Source: Henckelia pumila
Lineage: Eukaryota > Streptophyta > Magnoliopsida > Lamiales > Gesneriaceae
DNA length: 64,000 nt
Direction: 5' to 3'
NCBI RefSeq assembly: GCF_033568475.1
Contig: NC_133123.1
Span: 128,498,930-128,562,929, forward strand
This document shows, piece after piece, positions 11,601 through 23,700 of this stretch. The notes under the pieces were generated by a model. That model was not told the DNA's origin, made no database searches, and saw only the letters and a program-made list of their open reading frames with translations. The position numbers and the translations under genes are program-made. How positions within the stretch are numbered: position 1 is the first letter of the stretch; each line of letters starts with the position of its first letter.

Positions 11601-12629
11601 GCTGGCACTATCTTAGTCCACTGACTAACTAGGTCAATCCTAGGAAAACACCTAGACTAACCGCAAGTCAACAATCACCGTTGGCCCTACTCAAATCCCA
11701 TGAGTCACCACAGTTGAACACTAATCAACTAGGATCAATGCTAAACTTAGCAAAACATGCAATCATCCACGAATTGCTAGATTAATAAAAACATGTATCA
11801 TTACTTCAAGTTATGTACAATTTCTTGATTACAATCCCTATGTAATACAATTACAGTATTCCGAAAATACAAAATGTACAATCAATAACTTGAATGATAC
11901 AACCGAATCTGATGATTTATTACAACTGAAACACTGTTTACAACTACAACAATACAGTATTTAAATCATCGTACTAGTCTTCGTTCCTTGAGCATGAAGC
12001 TTCTAATCAACATACGCATCGATACAAGCATACTCCCGTCCAAGTCTCTCTACATGTCCTCCCGCAAAAAACTCCGGAGAAATGGCACGTGTTAGCTAAC
12101 CAGCTATGCTCTGCGTCAGTGCATGTCAATTGACCTCTTATGCTCACGATCTACCGTCAGCTTTCTTCTTGTAACTAAATCATGCTTTTGAACATGAAGT
12201 TTCCCGTACGCGTACCAAAAGCATCGATATACGCACACCGGCAAAACCATGTTCTGCATGAGTTTAAATGACAATCTCTCCAACTACGAGTGGAGAATCT
12301 CTTCGGACTGGAACCACATGGGTTATTACACACCATTCGTTCCAAAAAGCCCTCAGAGATATCTGACGTGATATTCTCTTTCTTCACTCCCAGTCTTTTC
12401 CTGCTGGAATCCATATGTTCTTTGATCAGCATCCCAATGCATCAAATGATGAACTGTAGTCAGCATATTCATGCTACTACCGGTGTTCTCATCACTGTTG
12501 CCTTCCTTATAGCGAAGACTTATGCCGCAAACCTTGGCAATGAAGAACCAAATAATCCTTAGGTCTCACCAATCCTACAAGGATAATCCAAAGTCTCAGT
12601 ACTATATCCCAAGTCTCTTGCATGTATAT
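8660..12629. other. Internal domain without recognisable genes (non-autonomous element)
   Basis: About 4 kb in which both strands hold only short scattered open frames (at most about 96 codons). None shows retroelement motifs such as a zinc knuckle, DTG protease, YxDD or a DDE integrase. The plus strand is visibly C-rich and G-poor. This matches the pattern of large non-autonomous derivatives, where the body is kept for RNA packaging length and not for protein. Confidence 0.6.
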
Positions 12630-12641
12630 GCTCTGATACCA
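12630..12641 (-). other. Primer-binding site for initiator tRNA-Met
   Basis: The minus strand reads TGGTATCAGAGC, five bases inside the 5' LTR end. That spacing is common in plant gypsy elements. Confidence 0.9.
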
Positions 12642-12646
12642 ATGAA

Positions 12647-14068
12647 TGTAGCGACCCAACCCGGATCCACTACCTAATCAGAGTTAGGAGCATAAATGAA
12701 CATGCATTAAAGAAATTACTGTGGAAGACTTAAATAAAAGCAGACCGACAGAATACAACCGGTTAAATAAATTCGATTATACAACCCAATCGAATAACTA
12801 AGTCTAAAGGCAAAACCTACAGCTAAATCCTGTTGTCTTCACTGGTCACTGGCTACTCCAAGCTCCTGGTGCCCAACCATGCACCTACAACTGCCCCGTC
12901 GAATGGGGTGTCCAGACATACAGAAACACTGGACGTGAGCTCTAAGCTCAATACGAAAGCAATGATATATATATATATTATATGCAACACATAAGTGACT
13001 TTAAAAATCAGGGTTAAATCACTTTCTCTGGGCGCCTGGAATACACAGTACCGGGCTAGAGAGCGACTCCGCATGGTACTCGTATATTCCCAAGACACGA
13101 ATCCTCAGGAAGAATCGCCTCGACTGATGGAAACTATCATGACTCACATCATCCCGATGCAGTCTCCGTAAAAACATATGCATGTGCTAAAGCCGTAAAA
13201 CATGGTAAAACATATAGCACATACTCATGCAACAAATATAATATATATCATGCTGGTCATCTCAGTCAGTACTAACGTACCTCACTACAGGCAAATCCTA
13301 GCAGTCCCACTCTAGGTTTCAAGCCTATCATCAACTCTACAATGCAAATATCCATGCATCATTCAATAAGCTCTAAAAGCCTTAATTAAGCTATTGCATA
13401 CTCCTAAATAATTTAAGGAGACCATAGCTATACCTGAGTCCGTCGTCAGCCCACTGATGGCGACTATCCCGCAACTAGGGGCACACCCCTGCTGCAGCTC
13501 CACAGCTTCGAGCACTGCTCCGCTACACGAGCATTGTCCCGCTACTATGTCAGACATTTTCTGACTATACTAAAATATATTTCCTACTCCAACTCTAAAA
13601 TAAGAGTACCCAAAGCCCTAAATAGAGCTACTGGGGCGAAGGAGAGGAATTCGGAATTGGCAAGAAATGAGGAGCTCGGACCCTATATTTATAGACGTCG
13701 ATCGGAAGTTCCGTTCCTCGATCGGACGTTCCGTTCCGGCAGATCGGAAGCTTTGTTCCTCGATCGGACGCTCCGTTCGCCACGTGTCAATTCGGTCCAC
13801 ATGCAACCACACACCTGTCACCGACAGCCATCGGAAGCTCCGTTCTTGATCGGACGTTCCGATCGTCGATCGGACGCTCCGATCCTAGATCGTTGCTTCC
13901 GATCCCACTCGAGTCTTGGAACCCTCTAAACCAATTTCGAGTGTCCTGGATCCATTTTTGGGCTCCGTTAATCCTCCTAAAATTTCCTTAATCATGTTTT
14001 ACTTAACCCAAACATGATTACATGATTAATTACTCATTAATCGTTAATCACAGATACGGGTCACTACA
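12647..14068 (-). repeat. 5' LTR of the non-autonomous gypsy-type element
   Basis: It runs from TGTAGCGACCC to GGGTCACTACA, 1422 bp, and is near-identical to 7203-8621. It repeats the GATCGGA array (about 13697-13904) and the TATA-like box next to it. Scattered substitutions and a short TA-repeat length change separate the two LTRs. Confidence 0.9.
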
Positions 14069-14073
14069 CTAAA

Positions 14074-16000
14074 TCCTCTCTATCTTTCAGTCCTAAAGTG
14101 AATGCAGATCTTGCGAATCAGATCAAATCAATTCTTTCAATCCAGATTGTGCAAGGTCATGATGTATATTTGGGTCTACCAACATTCTCGGTTAGAGGTA
14201 AGAAACTTCAATTTCGATATCTTGTGGAGAGGGTTATCAAAAAGTTGCAAGGGTGGGGTACAAAAGCTTATTCTTTGGGTGGAAAGGAAATTCTTATCAA
14301 GTCTGTGTTGCAATCAATCCCAAACTATGCTATGTCGTGTTTCCGTATTCCGAATTCGGTCTGCAAGGAGATTGAACGTGAGTGTGCTAATTTTTGGTGG
14401 GGCACTAACGATGGAAAAAAGAAAATTCACTGGCAGTCTTGGAAAAAATTAAGCACACCAAAATGTTTGGGTGGAATGGGGTTTCGTAGAATGGTGCCTT
14501 TTAATAAAGCTCTTTTAGCCAAGCAGATATGGAGGATTATTGAAGAGCCACAATCGCTGGTAAGTCGAGTCTTGAAAGAAAGATATTTTAGACACCAAGA
14601 TATAATGGATGCACAACTCGGTAGTAATCCTTCCTTTATTTGGCGCTCAATGATGTGGAGTCGATCCCTACTTGAGAAAGGAATTAGATGGCGTGTTGGA
14701 AAAAGGCGAGAGTATTAAAATCTACCAGGATCGTTGGGTTCCTAGATTGAGAGATCGAATTCCAGAACCAAGTGGTCAAGATCGTCTTGCCACTGTTAAT
14801 CAACTCATGTTAGATGGAAATTGGAATAGATCGCTGATAACATCTTTATTTGATACTAATACTGCTCAAGAAATTATCAATATCCCACTGATTTATTCTT
14901 CACAGGTGGATTTGCGGTATTGGAACTCGGATATCAAAGGTAAATTCTCGGTTCGTGAAGGTTACAAAGTTGAGATTGAAGCTTATGAACCCCCACGAAA
15001 TTGCTCTGATTATTTCTTGAGAAAGTGGTGGAATTTCATTTGGAGTTTGTCTATACCTCCTAAAGCTAGAATTTTCTGGTGGAGAACAATGCAAAATATT
15101 ATTCCAACTTCTAAGAATTTAATATCACATCATGTGCCTATGGTTGAATTTTGTCCTCTTTGTAAATCTGGGAATGATTCTACTGAACACGCGTTGCTAT
15201 GGTGTTCAAAAATTAAGAGTTGTTGGAAAGAGACTCCATTCTGGCCCGTTTTGAAGATGATAAGGCATTTAGGGATTATAGACATTTTTATGTGCTTGAA
15301 AGAATCAGTGGACAGAGCAGATTTGGAGGTATTTATTATGAGAGCTTGGGCTATTTGGCTTGATAGAAACAGGATCGCTCATGACAAGGAGAGATTGAAT
15401 GATATTGTTTCGGCTTATAAGGGAGGGATCTTACTTGAAGAACATCGTAAAGCATCTACGGCAATGCTCAATTTCCGCAATGATAGTGTACTGGGTAATA
15501 ATTCTCGCTGGACTGCGCCACCTCCCCTATGGCTAAGACTCGATGTGGATGCGGTTTATAATATTGATTCAAATAACTTTGCAATTGGTGGGCTGTTTCG
15601 TGATACTGAGGGTAAGATTGTTGTTGCTTTTGGAAAGAAAATTAAAAAACCCCAATCAGTGGTGTATGCTGAATTGATTGCAATAAGGGAGGGGTTGCTT
15701 CTGGCTAAGGATCGAAGATATGGGCTTCTTCAAGTTTATTCTGATTTTCTTCTAGCGGTGCGAGCAGTCACTTGTCCGAAGGATGATCGTAGCTATATTG
15801 GAGCTATCGCTACAGATATTTCTTCTTTGCTCGGGTGTTTTCAAGATGCGAAAGTTTTTCATGTTCGTCCATCATTGAACATGGTTGCTCATTCTATTGC
15901 GCATTTTTCTTTTCCTTCCCAAAATCTTACGATTTGGGAGTATGGAACTTTTCCGGTTTGGTTGGTAGATCTTGTAATTAAACAACTTCATCGTGATTAA
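14074..16000 (+). pseudogene. LINE ORF2 remnant: RT end, zinc-binding domain and RNase H
   Basis: Continuation of the LINE after the LTR insertion. It begins with the RT thumb region (GLPTF...KLQF, LGGKEILIKSVLQ), then a zf-RVT-type region (PPKARIFWW..., CPLC, EHALLWC), then an RNase H-like domain (LDVDA, AELIAIREGL, YSD) running to the stop at 15998-16000. One extra A in the A-run near 14700-14705 shifts the frame: the first frame ends at 14718 and the second covers 14672-16000. A C-terminal RNase H is typical of one group of plant L1 elements. Confidence 0.9.
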
Positions 16001-16037
16001 TAATATTACAAGTTTTTACCCGTCAAAAAAAAAAAAA
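16001..16037 (+). other. LINE 3' end with poly(A)
   Basis: A short 3' UTR followed by 13 A residues at 16025-16037. It marks the right end of the LINE. The other copy of its target site would be left of the window. Confidence 0.75.
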
Positions 16038-16382
16038 CATTTGTTTAGTTGAATGCAACTTTAAATTTTAAAGCACAATTAAAATAAAAAATTTTACTAA
16101 TATTGATGAAAAAATAATTAAATATATATATATAATCAATTTAAATAGGAGTAATGATGTTTAATTTTAAAATAAGAATTAGTCAAGTAATAATTATTGT
16201 TTTTATAATTATATCGATAATAACTTATATAAAATAATCATATAATATATTAGACAATATATTTAAAATTTTAAATATATTACATATGTTTATAAATAAT
16301 AAAATTATATATTTAACAAAGTTTAAAATCTAAACAACAACATATATACATATAATCAAAATATCAAATATAACTATATTTT

Positions 16383-16385
<3 letters not shown>

Positions 16386-16418
<33 letters not shown>
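16386..16418. repeat. (TA)n microsatellite
   Basis: About 33 bases of uninterrupted TA. Confidence 0.95.
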
Positions 16419-16421
<3 letters not shown>

Positions 16422-16443
16422 CAAAATAAGCTCAAATTATTTA

Positions 16444-16585
16444 AATCGTTATGTTTATTTAAAAAAATTATATTTGTTTAATTTTTTATAAAATCTATAA
16501 TAATAATTTTAAACAATCGTTATGTTTATTTAAAAAAATTATATTTGTTTAATTTTTTATAAAATCTATAATAATAATTTTAAAA
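16444..16585. repeat. 71-bp tandem duplication
   Basis: Two head-to-tail copies, 16444-16514 and 16515-16585, almost identical. The near-identity in AT-rich neutral DNA suggests a recent event. Confidence 0.9.
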
Positions 16586-18971
16586 CCCCCGGCCAATCTT
16601 ATTCCTCAAACATAAATTTCATTTCTTGTTTAAATAATTTTCTCTATCGATCCCAAGTACACTACAAAGGGTCCATTTTATCCTTTTTTGGTCATGAATT
16701 TTTTTTTGGGTACAGTAAATAAGTTAATAAGATTAAGATAATTTGTTTATTAATTCGATTCGGAAACTAGAATTCAAATTACAACTAAAAAAATAAAAAT
16801 TGTAATTTTATTTATATATTTTATAACTTCCACCCACAATATGTTTACTGATATTTGGTTTCTAGCTATTTTTTGTGTCGCTTCTCCATTTTTTGTCGTG
16901 TCAACGTCATATCTATATTTATGATAGTAGTTCATATGATTTATATATATGTAGTGAAAAATAATACTTTTATATAAAAATTAATATTTTTCACTTAGAT
17001 CGACGTATATTACAATATATATTTTTGACATAAATGTATAATACTCTTCACTCGAATCAACATATATTACAAAATAGTTTTTCATAGCATAACTGATAAA
17101 AATAATATTTTTGTAATGGAAAAATAACATTTTGGACATAAAAGTATTAGTTGGAAGTGGTTTAATTCATTTTATTTGTTTCTGCTTTAAATCAATATTG
17201 TTGCGGTCCTTGCGGATATGAAAAAAGTGCTAATAAATTAATTAATAACGCCAGATGTTTTATTTATTATTTAGAAACTAATGTCCGTATGTACGAGTTG
17301 TGTGTTTGAACAATTATTTAAACATGATTTTTTTTCTTTTCAAATTAATGAATGTTAATACTTTTTTTTCACGTTAGATCTAAACACAAAAAATAATTAC
17401 TCTAAAGCTCTCATGTTATGTAATACAATGTAAATAGTATATATATTTAAAATTAAAGGGGAACAATTTTATGAAAAATCTGATATAGACGCAACAATCC
17501 CTGTTTTTATCCGCGATCCGATTTGAAACGTGATCCACTCACATACAACTTACAAGTAGGAGGGGAGATGTGATAAATATTCCGCATAATTTGATGGAGA
17601 TCAGAATATATGTCATGTTTATTGGTGTTTCTTGTGTCTTCATCAATTCACACCAGAATTTTTTTTAATATATTCTTTCCCGAGATGATTGGTTCATTAA
17701 TTCATTGGTGATAGATCCATTCAAGAGGGGACCTAACCAACTTCTTCGTGAATGGATCACAAAAAATGTCTCGTGTATTTGACGACTAAACTTAATATTA
17801 CAATATATATATTTGACGCATCGTGTACCAACTCGAACATCAATTGCAATAACAAAGTAATAGTTCGCATGCCCCATATACTTTTCTTTGTAGGTATGGA
17901 AACGAATCACAACTTAGATATTTTAAGTTATACAAGATAATACTTCAAATTTATCGATCCTTGAGTTAGTACCAAAAGTTAGTAATGAACTAGATGAAAA
18001 TTCATCTTTCATTATCTCTCTCTCTCTATTTATTTATTTTTTTAATTCCATTCATTTTGATATTTATTGGTAAAAATGCATGTTCTGTTGAAGCTGTGGA
18101 CACTAGAAGAGCTAACATGCATCATGAGTCTAGTTAAATAAGCATCACGCTAATTTTGATCACACAACAAAATCGGAAAAACCCAATTTATAAAAAAAAC
18201 ATTCCTACAAGCATGCTGGAAATCGAAGTCCAACAATCTATTATAGAATTTTGAAATCAAAGTTTAATAATCGACACAGGTGATATATATATATATTACT
18301 GAAAGAGCGCTTAAATTACGTGAGTAAAACAATCGAAATATCGTAATTTGATATTAGAAGACAAAAGAAGTGGAAATTGTGGTCAAATAATATAATTGGG
18401 GTGGGTGGGAAGGTGGATTATTATTTTTTGTTATATTTAATTTATATATATAAACTTTATGTACAAAAAATTAAAAAGGAGAGAGAATTAAATCACGAAT
18501 TTGAATTTTTCTACCAATACTTTTTCGATTGAACATCTCGTAAATGATTTGATAATAAATTTTTTTAGCTGACATGTATGCAGTGTGTTTATCCAATATG
18601 CATTCAAAAGATAGATACGTTCTTGTAATAGATATAGATATATATATAAATATAAATATAGATATAGATACGCTAAAATGAGTTGTACTCATCCCACAAA
18701 TAAAATAAATAGTTAGTTGACAATTTCCAACCCATCCGGCCAAATTATAGCCACAATTCTCAATAAATTATAATATCTAAACGAATAATAAATGTTGCTT
18801 TAACCAATAAATATATTTGAAAACCTATGACCAATTTCACTTGTATTAATTTGGAAAAGTTGAATGTTTGGTAACGTGAATGACATGTATTCATTTCCAA
18901 TCTTGTTGTAAATTAATCCGCTAATTTGTGTTTTTTAAATTTTATAGTTGTTTTTTTAAATGGAGTGCTAA

Positions 18972-19175
18972 TAGAGCTGTCTAAACAAGATGGCAGGCAA
19001 GCCGACCCACAAATTTTTAGTTGTATTTAGTAGGTTGGGGCGGGTTGGGACAACCCATCACTTGACGGGCTAGCACACCATCTGAGTGGGTTAAAAAATT
19101 GTCAAATCATCAACCTACCTATTTAGTTAGGCAAGGAAACCAATCAAGTGAACCCAACCCATTGTGACAACTCTA
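18972..19175. mobile_element. Small inverted-repeat element (hAT-like MITE)
   Basis: The ends are TAGAGCTGTC and TGACAACTCTA, which are inverted copies of each other with one mismatch. The body is rich in GGGTTGG/CCAACCC words. No clear 8-bp target duplication remains, so the superfamily call is tentative. Confidence 0.5.
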
Positions 19176-19555
19176 AAAATGATGGTACGTAAACGAAAAT
19201 TATTATCGGTGAGAAATGATTAAGAATAGAAACTAGTGAACTCATACCATGAATTAACAAAAAAATACAAAAACATGAAATCATATAAGGTTAAAATATA
19301 AAAAAAAATATAAGAGTAATGCTCTTGTGAGACTATCGTACGAATCTTTAATCGTAAGACATGTCAACCTACCTATATTTATATTTTATAATAAAAAAAT
19401 AAAAAATAATATGTTTTCTTTATAACTAAAATAGAAAATATTTCTCATAAAACTGACCCATGAAACGGCAGCGCATGATTTTTTGTGAAAATTGTATTTC
19501 ATCCCTTTCACATCAAATATCTAAGGGATAATTGCATATATTACCTCTGTGATAT
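19176..19555. other. Intergenic DNA, no gene seen
   Basis: AT-rich. It includes a 'gtgagac...cgtaagac' segment resembling common plant dispersed repeats. Confidence 0.5.
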
Positions 19556-19563
19556 CATGAGAT

Positions 19564-20125
19564 CAAGGTTCTAAAAAACGTGAAGCGGTTCGAAGCGTGA
19601 ATGGCAAGTTCCAAGCTTTTCAGGCTTAAGCTGGATTAATACGGGTTTAAGCGTGAAAAAGCGTTTTTGATTTTTAGTGTAATTTTAATTATCTCAAACT
19701 AATAAATAGATAAAATAATTCATAAATATGATAAATTTAAGTCTAATGCATTTATTCTCATATTTATAAAATAATAAAAAATATCAAAATTACAATCTTT
19801 AGTTGTTTTTGCAATTAGACCGTATAAAAATGTTAAATATTGACCAAATCATTGTCAGATACGCTTAATCATAATTAAAATTTAAAAAATAAACATCTAA
19901 ATTCTAAAACTAATTTATTATTTAAAAAACCATACATACCTTCAAAATTAATAAAAAATAAAAAAAATACGCTTAATCATGCTTAAGCTCGCTTAATTAC
20001 GCTTAATCCAGTCAAACTATGATTTCACTGCTTTTTCCTCGCTTTGCTTCAAAGCGGAGCTTTTTCTTCACGCTCCACGCTTAATCGCGCTTAATTGGCG
20101 CTTAAGCGCGCTTTTTAGAACACTG
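19564..20125. mobile_element. MITE with 8-bp target duplication (family also in MIP2 intron 5)
   Basis: The 5' end CAAGGTTCTAAAAA and the 3' end TTTTTAGAACACTG form terminal inverted repeats, continued by AAGCG/CGCTT-rich DNA. The 8-bp duplication CATGAGAT is perfect at 19556-19563 and 20126-20133. TSD length and CA..TG ends fit the hAT superfamily. There is no transposase. A second copy lies at 24673-25213. Confidence 0.8.
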
Positions 20126-20133
20126 CATGAGAT

Positions 20134-20750
20134 TGCTGAAAAACTCATATTACTATTAACCCCTTGTGTTTGAAATTTCGAGCACAAATACCTCTGAAAA
20201 TATGTATGAACAAGGAGTTGTGTGCTCAAAATTTGAAAACATAGGGGGTATGTGCTCAAGATTAAAAAAACACAAGGAACTAATAGATAATTTTTTTTTC
20301 ATAGAGAATTTTAGCAATCTCGATATTTAACAGAAATAGTGTATGCAATTATCCCAATATTTAATATTATATATATTAATATAGCAATCCTGCTATCATC
20401 ATATGGTAACAAAATTGGATTCAAATTCCAGATGGCAATCAACCAGGCTTGGGCTTGCTCTTGCTTGTAAAGGCCCATAATACGAAACTTCTGGGCCAAT
20501 GGCATAGAACTTGTACGGAATCTCGATCGAGCATAGGATTTCCGTGATGTTGAAGTCGTGTAGGTCCATGCGCTTCTAAGTTCTAATCTTCACACGACTA
20601 TCGATCTTCCCTACAGTGTTCTGCAGTTCCGTGCGATTTTCCGGCATGAGAATTTAGATCGAGGCGAGACGACTGAAATTTAGCCGTAGCTTTGATGCAC
20701 ATATATATACGAGTAGGTTGAAATTTTTTGCGTCGCATTCGTGTAAGAAC
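20134..20750 (+). promoter_or_regulatory. Promoter and 5' leader region of the MIP2 gene
   Basis: Intergenic DNA with no separate gene, between the MITE and the MIP2 start codon. GC content rises toward the gene. The start codon context AAC-ATG-G is favourable. Candidate promoter motifs are listed separately. Confidence 0.45.
20472..20501 (+). promoter_or_regulatory. Paired Site II (TGGGCC) motifs with CCAAT
   Basis: GGCCCA at 20472-20477 (inverted) and TGGGCC at 20492-20497, the latter running into CCAAT. TGGGCY Site II boxes are bound by TCP factors in promoters of plant housekeeping genes. They lie about 255-280 bp before the start codon, which is consistent with a broadly expressed gene. 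Confidence 0.45.
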
Positions 20751-23700
20751 ATGGAGGATACGGTGCAGGAAGCGCTCTTCGAGACGCGCCGCCACGCTTC
20801 GAGACCGTTCTGTTCCAATTATCCACCGCAGCAACAGGTACTATCTTTAGTTGCTTTGAGTACTTGATTATCTTATTCGGATATATTATATGCCAATGTA
20901 ATCGGTTGAAATTTGATTGCTCAAGCTAAATGAAGATGGTGGCGGAGGAAGTATACTTTCGTTTCTCCCATTTCGAGGTGAATTTCATTTTCTCTGGATT
21001 TAAGAATTTATTGATTTGATCTATTATGATTTTGTTATTTGATCGGTTTAAGAAAAGATTCTGTGCCTGAATTGAATTTTGGAAGATTGGCATGTGCATA
21101 GCGTTTTGACATATCATAGAACAATCATTTAAATACAGCCAGTTTGCGATCAGCAGAAAAGGGTCATTAAAATGTCAATTTAAACATCCCAGCAGCAAGA
21201 ATCAAATCCAACACCTCGCCAGTGCTCATCATGTTGAAAATTTTCAGGCTTAGTGAAAATGCATGTCCGTGGAGTTTAATAACTGGCGTATGATTTTATT
21301 TCTTTTACCATTTTGATCCTCTATTAAAGAATGTTATTGAGGGGATGTGTTAAGTCATAAGAAGTTGCTTCCCGTAATGAAGTTGTTTGAACTCCGCTTC
21401 TGAATGTTAATCGGATGGAAGATTTGTGCTTCAGCGTGAAAAGAAGTTGGAAAATACTCGAGTGAGTTGCTATTGACGACACAAGGATGAATTATAAGTG
21501 AGTTATTCTTTGAATAACTGCTTACGGGGGAGAGATGAATATAATATAAATTATGTCTGCCTTGTACAGATCTCGGTATCAAAATGTGCAGTTGTTCTAT
21601 CGGACTTCATTGTCATAGTCCTCGTTACCAGAACAAAGAGTTCTTAATGGCGTCTTTTCTTTCAAATGAATAAACTATTTGAGTATGGCCAGGTCCTGAA
21701 GAAGAGTGAAAATCTGAAACAAAATCATGTAAACGAATGTTGCCTTCTAGAGAAGTCATAAATTGTAGCTCAAGATTAGTTTTGTCCACTACCCTTAACC
21801 AGTACACAATACAAAGTGATGAGATCCTTTAGATATTGATTAGTTTCATTGTGTTTATCTGATCAGCTGTTGGATCATGTCTATTCTTCATTGTGCGATA
21901 GAAGTTGCGTTATTTGTGTCTTTGTGGTGCTTTTGTTGTTCCTTATTCTGATGCATTTATTTCCTATACTCTACTAAGGCATTACACAGCTTAAAGAGAG
22001 ATGGAGCGACTATAAGAAACCGAGAAGACTGAGAAGATTAGCATCCTTGTTTGTATCTGAAGAAGGTGTTTATGTTGCTGTAGCTTCCAGAAATCAAATA
22101 ACAATTTTGCAGAAGGGTGATGATTACCAGGAGCCAGTGGGAACTTTTCATTGTAAGATATACTGGTCTCTTAATTAAATGTGGAATGGTTGTAATCTCA
22201 CAATAGAACTATAGAAGTTCTGGATGTGTGCCAGTTTTACTTCAGTTTCCCTTTGAAAATATAAAACAAGTGTTTTTTTTAGCTATTATACCAAAACAGT
22301 ATAGTACTTTTGTTCCATCTGAAAAGAACTTTAAAAAGGGAATTCTATTTAATTTAGTATTTTTTCAAACTAAATACCTTTACATCCAAACTCACCCATA
22401 ATATATAGTAGCGAGAGTGAGTGAAATCATGGAATTTTATGATGTGTACTTGCAAAAGCTTCAAATTGATAATAAGCTGTAGCGTGACTTTTGTATCCTG
22501 TGCTATGTTACACCTGTTGGAATGATTTTGCCTCTTTTTTCTTATGCATTAAGGTACTATGGTGTTGGAAAGTAATGTCCATAGACTTTTAATCGTAAGT
22601 TTATTTTCCCGACCAGACTCATAATCATTTCAGGTGGACAATGGGAGGAATCTTTTAGGGTCATCAATACTTCTGTATAATCTTAATACCTTAAATTCAA
22701 TCACGATGAAACTTAAGATGAATATATATTTTTTCCATAATGAAAGTTGGTGATCTATTTGTGCTTCACGAACCTTCGTCTCAATCTGATTATAATCAAC
22801 ACTTTTGTGACCGAGGGCTATGAAGGGTCAAAATTTTCCTCGAATTCTAAGTCCTCATCAAACTCATTGGTCATGTAATCTGCATCAGCCTCCCAACGCA
22901 GTGGAAGAGCCAGACTTTAAAATAAAAATAAAATGGCGTATTGTGAAATTTATAAAAGTTTTTGACGGATACTCATGTAACTAAAAACTGTTACTTTGCC
23001 CCTTTTTTATTCATAAAAATTACACAATGGAACAAATCACAACATAACTCCTCATATACTGTTATACTTTAACAAATCTTATTGTTTAATAAAATTTTAT
23101 TTATGTAACCATAGTATTTGTTTTTATAAGAAAAGTAAAATATTATATAATTAAAATAGGGTTGATTACAAAGGTGAACCAGTGGTCCACAACTAGCACT
23201 AATCTACTACGAGAAAAACAAACTACTTCAATACTAGGCTCCAATCTCTATACAAATCTGAAAGCGCAAACGATCGGAATTCTGTTAAATTATGTATCCA
23301 AGCTGCAACTGTTAACTTAATCTTATCCCAAATTTCTCCAAACGAAACTTCTTTGTCTTCGAAGATCCTGCTATTTCTTTCCATCCAAGCTGACCAACAA
23401 ACGCAGTGGGTAATAGCTGCCCACAGAATTCTCCCCTTTCTTCCCAGTAACCATAGTATTCATACACAAAATAAAAGTATATTTTATAAATAAACATAAA
23501 ACACATTATTGTGTGGAGGATATCTGTTTAGTCATAATGAAGTTGTTTGTAATTATGCATATGATTTGATAAAAGATGTATGCTTGTTAATCATTTAAAA
23601 ATCTTCCATTGTTGCACATTAAGTTTTATTTACATTCTGAGATAATTTATGTAATAATTTAGATAGATTTGTAGTATTTTTTTATATATCAAAGTAATAT

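Larger units (their letters stand above)
7203..14068 (-). mobile_element. Non-autonomous LTR retrotransposon (Ty3/gypsy-derived) inserted in the LINE
   Basis: A complete element of 6866 bp with two LTRs, a primer site, a polypurine tract and a 5-bp target duplication CTAAA at 7198-7202 and 14069-14073. Orientation is minus. The internal 4.0 kb carries no recognisable gag, protease, RT, RNase H or integrase. The only coding trace is a tiny fossil of a gypsy polyprotein end next to the polypurine tract. It must rely on enzymes made by a related element. The LTRs differ at roughly 2% by eye, so the insertion is fairly recent and younger than the LINE. Confidence 0.9.
16038..18971. other. AT-rich intergenic DNA, no gene seen
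   Basis: Only short open frames without recognisable domains. It holds a TA microsatellite and a 71-bp tandem duplication (listed separately) and stretches around 16960-17110 that resemble a dispersed degenerate repeat also seen near 35150. Confidence 0.6.
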
